From the NCBI GenBank assembly GCA_029269725.1, contig JARJHS010000002.1:868001-932000 (forward strand): a DNA stretch of 64,000 bases. The letters run 5' to 3'. The DNA is from Pollutibacter soli. Its GTDB lineage: Bacteria; Bacteroidota; Bacteroidia; Chitinophagales; Chitinophagaceae. A program made the translations under genes and the position numbers. The notes beneath the pieces are model-generated. The model was not told the DNA's origin and made no database searches. It saw only the letters and a program-made list of their open reading frames with translations. Shown piece by piece: positions 17,864-26,771 of the stretch; the stretch's first letter is position 1, and each line of letters begins with the position of its first letter.

Positions 17864-19465
17864 ATGACTCATGTTGGCGGACGGGAATTGACGAGTGCAG
17901 ACTTTGTAGATGTGCTTTTCCGGGATAAGCAGATTGTTCTGGATGAGAAAGCGGTGGACAATGTTGCCGAAAACTTTAAGTTTTTGCGCGGCTTTTCGTC
18001 CAATAAACTCATTTATGGTATTAATACTGGCTTTGGTCCGATGGCGCAGTATAAAGTGAGCGAGGAAAATTTGCTGCAGCTTCAGTACAATCTTATCAGA
18101 AGTCATAGTTCAGGCGGTGGCAATCTGCTCGACCCGGTATTGGTGAAAGCGCTGATGCTGGCCCGGCTCAACAGCATGATCCAGGCTTTTTCAGGAGTGC
18201 ATGTTGAAACAGTCCAATTATTAAAAGATCTTATAAATAAAAATGTTACTCCCTGTATTTATGATCATGGAGGAGTAGGTGCAAGCGGCGACCTTGTTCA
18301 ACTTGCTCACCTCGCATTGGTAATGATTGGTGATGGCGAAGTGATTTATGAAGGAAAGGTTCAGCCGACTGCGGATGTTTTTAACAGGCTGGGAATAAAG
18401 CCTCTCCACATTCACATCAGGGAAGGTCTTGCCTTGATTAATGGAACTTCTGCTATGACGGGCATTGGAATGGTGAACATCATCCAGGCAACAAAGCTGT
18501 TGGAATGGTCAGTGATGTTATCAGCAATGATTAATGAAATTGTGGAAGCTTTTGATGATCACTACAGTTATGAGTTAAACGTAGTTAAAAAACACAAAGG
18601 TCAGAACCGGATCGCTGCAATGCTGCGTGATATTTTGCAGGACAGTAAAATGATCCGGGATCGCTCACAACATTTATACAATCCTGAAAATTTAAACCAG
18701 GAAAAATTTGAAGACAAGGTCCAGGAATACTATTCACTCCGCTGCGTTTCGCAGGTATTGGGACCAGTTTATGATACAATTATCCAGGCGGAAAAAGTCG
18801 TGACAGATGAATTGAATTCTGTCAACGACAACCCGGTTATTGATCATCAGAATCACAATATTTTTCATGGCGGTAATTTCCACGGCGATTATGTTTCGCT
18901 GGAGATGGACAAACTGAAAATCGCCATTACGAAACTGTCAATGCTTTCTGAACGTCAGCTCAATTATCTGATGAATGAAAAGCTGAACCAGAAGTTTCCG
19001 CCGTTTGTAAACCTTGGAGTTCTCGGATTCAATTTTGGTATGCAGGGTATGCAGTTCACCGCCACTTCAACTGTTGCCGAAAATCAGACCTTGTCATTCC
19101 CGATGTACGTGCACAGTATCCCTAACAACAACGACAACCAGGATATTGTAAGCATGGGCTGTAACGCAGCGATCATGACAAAAAAGGTCATCGATAATTC
19201 TTTTGAGGTGCTGACGATCCAGATGATGTCCGTGGTACAGGCGATCGATTATCTGGAGTGTGTTGATAAATTGTCTGCCCGCACAAAGGCATTATATCGT
19301 GAAGTACGCGAGTTGTTCCCTGTGTTTGTTGAAGATTTCCCTAAATATAAAGACTTGCAGAAACTGAGGGATCATTTCAAAACTGTTGCTCCGTTGATTT
19401 CAGGAAACCGTGCTACCAGCTATAGCACCAATGGTGTTCTCGACAGCACAACAACCGAACGCTGA
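17864..19465 (+). CDS. Tyrosine (aromatic amino acid) ammonia-lyase
   Basis: A 533-residue member of the HAL/PAL/TAL family. The MIO cofactor forms from Ala140-Ser141-Gly142 in GVGASGDLVQLAH. The substrate-pocket pair is Ser80-His81 (RSHSSGGG), and the conserved blocks NTGFGPMAQY, NGTSAMTGIG and SIPNNNDNQDIVSMG are present. As I recall it, the Flavobacterium johnsoniae tyrosine ammonia-lyase shares most of these blocks. Its product would be 4-coumarate, the starter of the flexirubin polyene. Histidine ammonia-lyase is the alternative; no hut genes are near, and the pigment context favours tyrosine. Confidence 0.92.
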   Translation: MTHVGGRELTSADFVDVLFRDKQIVLDEKAVDNVAENFKFLRGFSSNKLIYGINTGFGPMAQYKVSEENLLQLQYNLIRSHSSGGGNLLDPVLVKALMLARLNSMIQAFSGVHVETVQLLKDLINKNVTPCIYDHGGVGASGDLVQLAHLALVMIGDGEVIYEGKVQPTADVFNRLGIKPLHIHIREGLALINGTSAMTGIGMVNIIQATKLLEWSVMLSAMINEIVEAFDDHYSYELNVVKKHKGQNRIAAMLRDILQDSKMIRDRSQHLYNPENLNQEKFEDKVQEYYSLRCVSQVLGPVYDTIIQAEKVVTDELNSVNDNPVIDHQNHNIFHGGNFHGDYVSLEMDKLKIAITKLSMLSERQLNYLMNEKLNQKFPPFVNLGVLGFNFGMQGMQFTATSTVAENQTLSFPMYVHSIPNNNDNQDIVSMGCNAAIMTKKVIDNSFEVLTIQMMSVVQAIDYLECVDKLSARTKALYREVRELFPVFVEDFPKYKDLQKLRDHFKTVAPLISGNRATSYSTNGVLDSTTTER

Positions 19466-19489
19466 TCTTCATAAAATAAATTCCAGTAC

Positions 19490-20218
19490 ATGAAATGCGC
19501 ATTGGTCACTGGCGGATCCCGTGGTATCGGAAAAGCCATATGCATTGAACTTTCCACCCATGGCTATTTTATTCTCATTAACTATCGCAGCAACGAGAAA
19601 GAAGCATTGGACACTTTGGAACAGGTGAGGGCCAGGGGCGCGGATGGTGAGATTATTGCTTTTGACGTAGCTGATCGTCACCAGATTACTGAAGTATTGG
19701 GTGGATGGATAGAGAAAAACCAGGATAAAGAAATTGAAGTACTGGTTAACAATGCGGGTATTAAGGATGACGGACTGATGATGTGGATGAAGGATGAACA
19801 GTGGGACCAGGTGCTTGGAACCAGTCTGAATGGTTTCTTCTTTGTTACCCGTTTGGTGTTGAATAATATGTTGCTTCGTCGGTATGGCCGGATCATTAAT
19901 GTAGTGTCTCTTTCCGGAATCAAAGGCATGGCAGGACAGGTAAATTACTCGGCTGCAAAAGCTGGTGTAATCGGATCAACAAAAGCATTGGCACAGGAAG
20001 TCGGGAGGAGAGGTATAACAGTGAATGCAGTTGCACCGGGTTTTATTAAAACAGACATGACGGAAGAAATGAATGAAAAAGAATTGCAGGCGCATATTCC
20101 CGTCAGGCGTTTTGGTACAGCGGATGAAGTCGCGCATACCGTAGCATTCCTCGCTTCTCCACGTTCCGGGTATATCACTGGTGAAGTTATTTCGGTAAAT
20201 GGCGGTCTCTACACCTGA
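19490..20218 (+). CDS. 3-oxoacyl-ACP reductase, FabG-like SDR
   Basis: A 242-residue short-chain dehydrogenase with the NAD(P)H motif TGGSRGIGKA (residues 7-16), NNAG at ~85-88, and Ser plus YSAAK as catalytic Ser-Tyr-Lys. It ends with the usual SGYITGEVISVNGGL. It would reduce the beta-keto group of the growing aryl polyene before dehydration. It begins 24 bases after the ammonia-lyase stop and is the last gene before a hairpin at 20311-20336. Confidence 0.93.
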   Translation: MKCALVTGGSRGIGKAICIELSTHGYFILINYRSNEKEALDTLEQVRARGADGEIIAFDVADRHQITEVLGGWIEKNQDKEIEVLVNNAGIKDDGLMMWMKDEQWDQVLGTSLNGFFFVTRLVLNNMLLRRYGRIINVVSLSGIKGMAGQVNYSAAKAGVIGSTKALAQEVGRRGITVNAVAPGFIKTDMTEEMNEKELQAHIPVRRFGTADEVAHTVAFLASPRSGYITGEVISVNGGLYT

Positions 20219-20539
20219 TCGGTGTAACCTATTAAGCTGCTAAAAATCAACATCATTTTTCGTGTTTTAAACTACAAAAGCGGTTTAATGTTTACGTAAT
20301 TTGCAACTGCAAACGGGGCATAAATTCCCCCGTTTTCAGATACTAAAAACGTAATTTGCCATTTCCTGCGGTGAGGAAACTGTTTTTCAGGAAAATAAAG
20401 AATTTATCAGGGTGTTCACTAATATGTGATGAGATTAAGCGTTACATATGAAGACATTATCAGTAAAAATTGTTTCTCCCGGATCGGGTTTTATAAATAG
20501 TATGCAGGTTAATTTAATTTCAGACAAGTCAGGCGGCAT
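20219..20539 (+). promoter_or_regulatory. Intergenic control region between two pigment operons
   Basis: A 321-base region holding a perfect 8-bp hairpin (20311-20336), two TAATTTGC boxes (20297-20304 and 20352-20359) that could serve as -7 elements, and a 31-codon frame (20448-20543). The TGA of that frame overlaps the ATG of the ketosynthase gene. The layout fits termination of the upstream operon, re-initiation for the downstream one and a short leader frame before the first gene. No -33 TTTG at a good distance is seen for either box. Confidence 0.45.
20311..20336. terminator. Hairpin, terminator-like
   Basis: AAACGGGG (20311-20318) pairs perfectly with CCCCGTTT (20328-20335) around a 9-base loop. 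A-rich and T-rich ends flank it (only four T on the right). It may end the ammonia-lyase/reductase transcript, or act as a 5' hairpin if transcription starts at the 20297 box. Confidence 0.5.
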
Positions 20540-20543
20540 ATGA
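20448..20543 (+). CDS. Short leader ORF (31 aa) coupled to the ketosynthase gene
   Basis: ATG 20448 opens a 31-codon frame ending at TGA 20541-20543, which overlaps ATG 20540 of the next gene (ATATGA). The peptide starts MKTLSVKIVSPGSG. No family is recognised. Translational coupling is the only argument for its being real; it could equally be chance in an AT-rich leader. Confidence 0.3.
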   Translation: MKTLSVKIVSPGSGFINSMQVNLISDKSGGI

Positions 20544-21760
20544 ACAGAGTGGTGATTACGGGAATGGGAATTTACTCCTGCATCGGGAAAAACCTAGAGG
20601 AAGTCAGGAACTCGTTGTACGAAGGAAAATCCGGGATCGTTTTTGATCCCGTTCGAAAAGAATTCGGATACCGGTCCGGATTGACGGGCTATCTGGAAAA
20701 ACCCAATTTAAAGGGAATGCTCGACAGGCGGGCCAGGATCATGCTGCCTGAGCAGGGTGAGTACGCCTATATAGCCACCGTGGAAGCGCTGGCAATGGCG
20801 GGAATTGATGCCGATTATATTCAGAATCATGAAATAGGCATCCTTTATGGCAATGATAGTTCGGCAAAATCCGTTATTGAGTCCAACGATATTATCCGCG
20901 AAAAAAAGGATACGATGTTGGTTGGGTCAGGTTATGTTTTCCAGACGATGAACAGTACGGTGACCATGAACCTGGCAACGATCTTTAAATTAAGGGGAGT
21001 CAACTTTACCATCAGTGCTGCCTGCGCAAGTGGTTCGCATTCTATAGGCCTTGGATACCATTTCATCAAAACCGGTCTGCAGGATTGTATTATTTGTGGT
21101 GGCGCCCAGGAAACGGGTCATTTTTCGATGGGAAGTTTTGACGCATTGTCGGCCTTTTCCATTCACGAATCGGAACCAGAGAAAGCATCACGGCCTTTTG
21201 ATCGCGATCGGGACGGACTAATTCCCAGCGGTGGCGGCGCAACTGTGATACTCGAAAGTCTTGAGTCGGCACAAAAAAGAGGCGCGAAGATCCTGGCGGA
21301 AGTAGTAGGCTACGGATTTTCATCCAACGGTTCGCATATTTCTAACCCGACAGTAGATGGCCCCGTCAGGTCGCTTCAGATGGCTCTGAAAGACGCGGGT
21401 CTGCAGGCAAAGGACATTGAGTACATCAATGCTCACGCGACCAGTACGCCCGCCGGAGATGCCAGCGAAGCGAAAGCGATTGATGAGGTGTTTGGCGAAA
21501 CTAGGCCTTATGTGAGTTCGACCAAGTCGATGACGGGACACGAATGCTGGATGGCAGGTGCCAGTGAAATTGTTTACTCCATGTTAATGATGGAAAATTC
21601 TTTCATTGCACCGAATATAAATTTCACAAATCCTGACGAAGACTCGTCGAAACTGAATATAGTAAATAGTACTATAGAAAAAGATATAAACGTATTTTTG
21701 TCCAACTCATTTGGGTTTGGTGGAACTAATTCGTCATTGATTATCAGAAAATTGAATTAA
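20540..21760 (+). CDS. Beta-ketoacyl-ACP synthase (KAS I/II type)
   Basis: A 406-residue condensing enzyme with Cys162 (AACASGSHS), His299 (INAHATST) and His334 (TGHECWMAGA) all present. The change from the usual GH-T-LGA pattern to GHECWMAGA, and ATST in place of GTGT, bring it closer to FabB-type enzymes than to the two cassette enzymes at 4489 and 28921. It is followed after four bases by its own ACP. Likely role: elongation of the fatty or aryl-polyene chain. The start coincides with the end of the short upstream frame. Confidence 0.94.
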   Translation: MNRVVITGMGIYSCIGKNLEEVRNSLYEGKSGIVFDPVRKEFGYRSGLTGYLEKPNLKGMLDRRARIMLPEQGEYAYIATVEALAMAGIDADYIQNHEIGILYGNDSSAKSVIESNDIIREKKDTMLVGSGYVFQTMNSTVTMNLATIFKLRGVNFTISAACASGSHSIGLGYHFIKTGLQDCIICGGAQETGHFSMGSFDALSAFSIHESEPEKASRPFDRDRDGLIPSGGGATVILESLESAQKRGAKILAEVVGYGFSSNGSHISNPTVDGPVRSLQMALKDAGLQAKDIEYINAHATSTPAGDASEAKAIDEVFGETRPYVSSTKSMTGHECWMAGASEIVYSMLMMENSFIAPNINFTNPDEDSSKLNIVNSTIEKDINVFLSNSFGFGGTNSSLIIRKLN

Positions 21761-21764
21761 ACAG

Positions 21765-22028
21765 ATGCTTATGAGCCCTGAAGAAATAATAGAGAGGATT
21801 AATGCCTTCCTCGTTGAAGAGTTTGAAGAAGATGCTGAAAACATCCGGCCGGAAGCAAAGCTCAAAGAAACTTTAGAACTGGATAGCCTGGACTATATCG
21901 ACCTCGTGGTGGTAATCGAAAGCAATTTTTCATTTAAGGTAAAACCGGAAGATTTTGCTGGCATCGTCACTTTCCAGGATTTTTATGACTACGTCATTTC
22001 AAAAGTAAATGCTAAAGCCTTCGCATAA
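21765..22028 (+). CDS. Acyl carrier protein 2
   Basis: An 87-residue acyl carrier protein with the phosphopantetheine site ELDSLDYIDL (Ser41), strongly acidic near the N-terminus (EEFEEDAEN). It is not a close paralogue of the two other ACPs, which share GLGLDSID, so it probably serves a different condensing enzyme, presumably the one just upstream. ATG 21765 is used; ATG 21771 is equally possible. Its stop overlaps the next start by one base (TAATG). Confidence 0.94.
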   Translation: MLMSPEEIIERINAFLVEEFEEDAENIRPEAKLKETLELDSLDYIDLVVVIESNFSFKVKPEDFAGIVTFQDFYDYVISKVNAKAFA

Positions 22029-22909
22029 TGCCTTTATGGCAAGGTAAATCCAGGGGAACACCTTTAGGTTACAGAATATTCGTAGCAACATTAAAACATC
22101 TTGGTCTCACTCCTGCTTATGCCTTACTGCATCTGGTAGCCTTCTATTACCTGGTTTTTTCATTTAAATCCTCACGGATCTCTTATCGCTTTTTTCGTGA
22201 TCGGATGCATTATTCTCCTGGTAAGGCGGTTACCCATGTGTATAAGAACTATGTGCGGTTTGGAGAATCGATTATTGATAAAATTGCAGTACTCTCGGGA
22301 ATACCTACCCGACTTTCATTCAATTTTGATGATGAATACCTGCTTCATGAAATGATTTCAAGAGGAAGGGGCGGTCTCTTACTGAGCGCTCATATCGGGA
22401 ACTGGGAAGTGGCTGGAAACCTGCTCCGGCGGCTGAAAACAAAAATCAATATTGTTTTGTTTGATGGTGAAGATGAAGCCATCAGGAAATATATTACCGG
22501 CGTTACCGGCGATTGGCAGGTAGGGGTGATCGTACTAAAAGAAGATTTATCTCATATCTATGCCATCAGCGAAGCATTGCGAAACAACGAACTGATCTGT
22601 ATGCATGCTGATCGTTTTCTTGAAGGTAATAAAACCATCAGTACAGATTTTTTAGGTTCAAAGGCAAGGTTCCCGATAGGCCCCTTTGTACTTGCTCAGA
22701 CTTTTAAAGTGCCTGTCACTTTTGTTTTTGCCATGAAACAAACAAAATTTCACTATTATTTATACGGATCTCAACTCCTCGACGATTATAGCAAGGAAAA
22801 AACAAAGGGAATGCAACTAATGGTTGATAAATTTGCGGCAGATATGGAAGAAAAAGTGAAACTATACCCAGACCAATGGTATAATTTCTACAATTTCTGG
22901 CAGGCATAA
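22028..22909 (+). CDS. Lipid A biosynthesis-type (LpxL/HtrB-like) acyltransferase
   Basis: A 293-residue membrane-associated acyltransferase with the H-x4-E motif HIGNWE (about residues 120-125) and an N-terminal hydrophobic segment (~25-45). The family transfers acyl chains from acyl-ACP to lipid A precursors. Sitting between an ACP and a hotdog protein in a pigment operon, it more likely acts on the pigment. It is one of three candidate acyltransferases in the cluster, along with the BtrH-like protein and the PlsC domain of the fusion, and related proteins are usual members of aryl-polyene clusters. Confidence 0.9.
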   Translation: MPLWQGKSRGTPLGYRIFVATLKHLGLTPAYALLHLVAFYYLVFSFKSSRISYRFFRDRMHYSPGKAVTHVYKNYVRFGESIIDKIAVLSGIPTRLSFNFDDEYLLHEMISRGRGGLLLSAHIGNWEVAGNLLRRLKTKINIVLFDGEDEAIRKYITGVTGDWQVGVIVLKEDLSHIYAISEALRNNELICMHADRFLEGNKTISTDFLGSKARFPIGPFVLAQTFKVPVTFVFAMKQTKFHYYLYGSQLLDDYSKEKTKGMQLMVDKFAADMEEKVKLYPDQWYNFYNFWQA

Positions 22910-23347
22910 ATGAGCAATTTTCCCAACATATTATCACTGATTCCTCAGCGTCCTAACTTTGTTATGGTTGATGAACTGGTAAATGTGACTGATGATACGT
23001 GCTCCACAAAATTTACCATCCGGGCTGACAATGTTTTATTAGACGAGAACAGTTTTTCAGAAGGCGGTTTGGTGGAAAACATTGCACAAACAGCCGCAGC
23101 GCATGCCGGCTTTGTGGCTTTGAATAAAAATGAACCTGTTAAAACAGGATTTATTGGTGCAGTAACAAATCTGAAAATTACTGAACTCCCCTCTAATGGA
23201 TCTTTGCTTGAAACAAACATTAAAATAGAAAATCAGATATTTGATGTCACACTCATTTCCGGACAAGTGTCCTGTGAAGGCAGACTGGTAGCAAGCTGCG
23301 AAATGAAAATTTTTTTATTACCAGACAATAAAATCACATCAAAATGA
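22910..23347 (+). CDS. Hotdog-fold 3-hydroxyacyl-ACP dehydratase-like protein
   Basis: A 145-residue protein with the FabZ/ApeI-type layout: LIPQRPNFVMVDEL near the N-terminus and GLVENIAQTAAAHAG at ~53-67, where family members have the active-site helix. The usual GHFPG motif is absent and the region reads DENSFSEGGLVE, so it matches the aryl-polyene dehydratases rather than housekeeping FabZ. Its start follows the acyltransferase stop directly, and its stop overlaps the next gene as ATGA. Likely role: dehydration of 3-hydroxy intermediates to give the conjugated polyene. Confidence 0.82.
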   Translation: MSNFPNILSLIPQRPNFVMVDELVNVTDDTCSTKFTIRADNVLLDENSFSEGGLVENIAQTAAAHAGFVALNKNEPVKTGFIGAVTNLKITELPSNGSLLETNIKIENQIFDVTLISGQVSCEGRLVASCEMKIFLLPDNKITSK

Positions 23348-23985
23348 GAAAGCAGATACTATTATTAACGACGGCATTTCTGGTGATTGCTTCGCTCTCA
23401 CTGAATGCACAATCCGTAAAAGATATTTTTGATCCTTCTAAACCGATATTTTACTACGGTCTTGATTTTACCAAAGTGAAAATCATTAACGACGCAGAGG
23501 CGAATGCAAATGATATTGTTGACCGCCAGTTTGATGGCCTGAACGATCTCATGGTGAGCGAAGCAAAAAAATATGATATCGCAGGTGCAGTAAAAAGAAC
23601 TGATCTTCCCAGTGATCTTGGTTTCGTTTCGAAAAGGAACCGTGCAGTAAAACCTGATGACATTAAATCATCCAATTCGGCAGATTATGATCGCTTGAAA
23701 GAAGCAGATATTCAGACGCTGGTATCCGGCTTTGATTTTGGAGATCACAAAGGAATTGGTCTGTTGATTGTTGTTGAATCACTCAGTAAATCGAAGAAGG
23801 CTGCTGCTATGTGGTGGACATTTGTTGATATCGCCACAAAAAAAGTGTTACTGACTCAGCGACTGGAAGGAAAAACAGGAATGGCTTTCAGTTGGAGAAA
23901 TTATTGGGCCGTTCCGATTAAAGATGTTATTGACGATGTGAAGAAGAAAAAATTCAACGAATGGAAATCCAGATATGGCAGTTAG
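23344..23985 (+). CDS. Secreted protein of unknown function
   Basis: A 213-residue protein with a Sec signal peptide (MRKQILLLTTAFLVIASLSL, cleavage expected after NAQ). The mature part contains FYYGLDFTKVKII and a later FGDHKGIGLLIVVESL strand. I know no function. It overlaps the dehydratase gene by four bases, which ties it to the pigment operon. Together with the secreted protein at 6886 it suggests that periplasmic helpers are part of the pathway. Confidence 0.8.
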   Translation: MRKQILLLTTAFLVIASLSLNAQSVKDIFDPSKPIFYYGLDFTKVKIINDAEANANDIVDRQFDGLNDLMVSEAKKYDIAGAVKRTDLPSDLGFVSKRNRAVKPDDIKSSNSADYDRLKEADIQTLVSGFDFGDHKGIGLLIVVESLSKSKKAAAMWWTFVDIATKKVLLTQRLEGKTGMAFSWRNYWAVPIKDVIDDVKKKKFNEWKSRYGS

Positions 23986-24041
23986 TTGTTGTATTCTGAT
24001 AACTGGAATAAGTCAAACTGCTGTTATTTCCGTACTTAGAT

Positions 24042-24464
24042 ATGCCTGATCAACTAAAACACACTATTGAAGTATTGGTCCGTTTCAATGAAGCGGACCC
24101 TTTAGGCATTGTGTGGCATGGCCATTATATCCGCTATTTTGAAGATGGCCGCGAATCCTTTGGTCTGGCCAACGGATTGGGATATCTCGATGTATATGAC
24201 AAAGGGTTTGTGATCCCGGTGGTGAGTGTGCACTGTGATTTTAAAAAATCATTACGGTACGGCGAGAAAGTATTGGTGGAAACAATATATGTGCCCAGCG
24301 AAGCGGCGCGACTCAGATTTGAGTATCGTTTATTCAACGCTGTGACTAAGGACCTGGTTGCTACCGGGTATTCTGTGCAGGTTTTTCTGCGCCGCGAGGA
24401 TAACCTTCTTCAATTGACAAACCCTCCTTTTTTTGAAAGCTGGAAAAAAGAAAAAGGACTTTAA
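24042..24464 (+). CDS. Acyl-CoA/ACP thioesterase, 4HBT (YbgC/FadM) type
   Basis: A 140-residue hotdog thioesterase with the family motif FNEADPLGIVWHGHYIRYFE (residues ~14-33); the Asp is the expected catalytic residue. It would release or proof-read acyl chains on ACP, or hydrolyse stalled aroyl thioesters. A 56-base gap precedes it, and it is followed after 14 bases by a ketosynthase. Confidence 0.93.
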   Translation: MPDQLKHTIEVLVRFNEADPLGIVWHGHYIRYFEDGRESFGLANGLGYLDVYDKGFVIPVVSVHCDFKKSLRYGEKVLVETIYVPSEAARLRFEYRLFNAVTKDLVATGYSVQVFLRREDNLLQLTNPPFFESWKKEKGL

Positions 24465-24478
24465 ACAGGAATATCAGC

Positions 24479-25618
24479 ATGAGGAAAGGGGCGTTTATCG
24501 TTGCAGATAATATTTATTCTCCCGCAGGATCTACAACCAGGGAAAATTTTGAAACGATCATTGGTGGCGGCTCCGGTGTGCGCACACACGAAGACATTTC
24601 TATAAGTAAAACTCCATTTGTTGCTTCATTGATAGGAGAGGGAAGGAACGGAAAACATTTTCCGGATTCAGTTAAGGGATTTTCCCGTTTTGAAAATCTG
24701 TTGACGCTTTCGGTTCAGGATGCGCTTCGGTCCGGAAATGTCGATCCTAAAGAAGAAAAAACTTTGCTGATTATTTCTTCAACGAAAGGGAATATCAGTA
24801 TGCTGGAGTCGGGTGGCGATCAGATCGCGAAAGCAGACGCAATCAGTCTCGTTGCATCTGCAAAAAAGATCGCTGCGCATTTTCAATTTCAACATCAACC
24901 GCTGGTGATCTCAAACGCATGTATTTCCGGATTACTAGCGATCATCACTGCGAAAAGATTGATTGAATCAGATAGTTATGAAACGGTAGTTGTTGCAGGC
25001 GCAGATGAAATCACATCATTCATATTCTCCGGTTTCCAGTCTTTCCAGGCATTAAGCGATACTGTTTGCCGGCCGTTCGATGCGGCGAGAAAAGGCATTA
25101 ACCTTGGTGAAGGAGCAGCAACAATTATCTTATCCGGTAATGATAAATACGAAGGCAACATCAGGATCAGCGGCGGCTCCGTCAGAAACGATGCCAATCA
25201 CATCTCCGGGCCTTCAAGAACAGGGGAGGAACTTTTTCTTGCCATCAATAGCGCACTGGATGAAGCTGGTTTGAAATCTTCCGAAATCGAGTTCATTTCT
25301 GCTCATGGAACTGCTACGATTTATAATGATGAAATGGAAGCCAAAGCGATTAGTTTGGCTAATTTGCAGGATGTCCCGGTCAACAGCCTGAAAGGATATT
25401 TCGGTCATACACTTGGGGCAGCTGGAATCATTGAAACCATCATTACAAAACAAAGCATGCTCGAAGGATTAATAGTTCCCACACCCGGTTTTGAAGAATC
25501 CGGTGTGTCAATGCCTTTGAACATTTCGAATAAATTGCGAACCGCATCTATTACACATAGCCTTAAAACGGCATCTGGCTTTGGTGGCTGCAACGCAGCT
25601 ATTACGCTTAGTCGCTGA
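24479..25618 (+). CDS. Beta-ketoacyl-ACP synthase, divergent
   Basis: A 379-residue condensing enzyme, shorter than the other ketosynthases here, with Cys148 in SNACISGLLA, His276 in SAHGTAT and His310 in FGHTLGAAGI. All three catalytic residues are kept. The N-terminal ~70 residues diverge from KAS II (no TGMG motif, reading IVADNIYSPAG instead), so it may be specialised, for example for a starter or a final extension. It is a regular type in aryl-polyene clusters. Confidence 0.93.
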   Translation: MRKGAFIVADNIYSPAGSTTRENFETIIGGGSGVRTHEDISISKTPFVASLIGEGRNGKHFPDSVKGFSRFENLLTLSVQDALRSGNVDPKEEKTLLIISSTKGNISMLESGGDQIAKADAISLVASAKKIAAHFQFQHQPLVISNACISGLLAIITAKRLIESDSYETVVVAGADEITSFIFSGFQSFQALSDTVCRPFDAARKGINLGEGAATIILSGNDKYEGNIRISGGSVRNDANHISGPSRTGEELFLAINSALDEAGLKSSEIEFISAHGTATIYNDEMEAKAISLANLQDVPVNSLKGYFGHTLGAAGIIETIITKQSMLEGLIVPTPGFEESGVSMPLNISNKLRTASITHSLKTASGFGGCNAAITLSR

Positions 25619-25673
25619 ATATAAAATCTCATTACCTATTTCAAAACTGATACATAAACAAGGCAACTGATTC

Positions 25674-26741
25674 ATGAATTTTTTCAGTAAAGACAGAAAG
25701 ACTGCTTTCGAGGCAAAAGAACAGGCTCAATGGATTGCTTTTGGACCAATGATTTTCCAGGCCGCACGAGTACTCAGGAACAGCGGCATTCTGCAGATGA
25801 TCGAAGAAAGCGGAACCGATGGTGTAACCATTGAACAGATTACAGAACAACTTAAACTGTCAACCTATGGCGTTCGTGTGTTGCTGGAATCCGGTTTGAG
25901 TATCGGGCTCGTGATTGTAAACGACGGAATATATACACTTACAAAAACCGGATATTTTATTCTTCACGATCCCCTGACCCGTACAAACATGGATTTTGTA
26001 CATGACGTCAATTACAAGGGGATGTATTATCTTGATAAAAGCATAGAAAACGGTAAACCAGAAGGGCTGAAAGAACTCGGCAACTGGCCAACGATTTATG
26101 AAGGACTCTCCAGTCTTCCGCCACATGTACAAAAAAGCTGGTTTAGTTTTGATCACTTTTTTTCAGATGATGCATTTCCACTGGTACTCAGGCATGTTTA
26201 CGGAACAGGTGTAAGAAAACTGCTGGATGTTGGTGGTAATACAGGCAAATGGGCCGTTGCATCGACCGGATTCAGAGATGATATTGAAGTAACCATCATG
26301 GATCTTCCTGGTCAGTTGAATGTTGCAAAAAAGAAAATAGCAGAGATGGGCCTGGAAGATCGTGTAAGCTTTAAGGCGGTAAATATTCTCGATGAAACGG
26401 TGAAATTTCCCACCGGATATGAAGCGATCTGGATGAGTCAGTTCCTGGATTGTTTTTCAGAAGCTGAAATAGTATCCATTCTGAAAAGAGCACATGCAGC
26501 ACTTGATGAAAAAGGAAAACTTTTCATACTGGAACCGTTCTGGGATCTTCAGCGATTTGAAGTGGCAGCTTTTTGTCTTCATCAGACTTCATTATATTTT
26601 ACTGCGCTTGCAAACGGCAACAGCCAGATGTACAGCGCAGCCATATTCCTGAAGTGTGTAGATGAGGCCGGGTTCACTATCGAAAAACAAGTCAACGGAA
26701 TCGGCCTCAGTCAAACGCTTTTAACCTGCAGAAAAAAATAA
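25674..26741 (+). CDS. SAM-dependent methyltransferase, PF00891-like
   Basis: A 355-residue methyltransferase with an N-terminal winged-helix dimerisation domain (~30-100) and a Rossmann domain with motif I LLDVGGNTGKW (Asp185). In the small-molecule O-methyltransferases the catalytic base is His in an L-H-D-W pattern; here that region reads QFLDCFSEAE, so the His is missing. A C-methyltransferase on the aromatic ring would fit, since flexirubins often carry ring methyl groups, but this is inference. Confidence 0.88.
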   Translation: MNFFSKDRKTAFEAKEQAQWIAFGPMIFQAARVLRNSGILQMIEESGTDGVTIEQITEQLKLSTYGVRVLLESGLSIGLVIVNDGIYTLTKTGYFILHDPLTRTNMDFVHDVNYKGMYYLDKSIENGKPEGLKELGNWPTIYEGLSSLPPHVQKSWFSFDHFFSDDAFPLVLRHVYGTGVRKLLDVGGNTGKWAVASTGFRDDIEVTIMDLPGQLNVAKKKIAEMGLEDRVSFKAVNILDETVKFPTGYEAIWMSQFLDCFSEAEIVSILKRAHAALDEKGKLFILEPFWDLQRFEVAAFCLHQTSLYFTALANGNSQMYSAAIFLKCVDEAGFTIEKQVNGIGLSQTLLTCRKK

Positions 26742-26771
26742 GTTAACAACCATTTTTTAATTATCATAAGT

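Noticed and set aside
17864-19465. Histidine ammonia-lyase of a hut operon
   Set aside because: No other histidine-degradation gene is nearby, while an aryl-acid ligase, ACPs and ketosynthases surround it.
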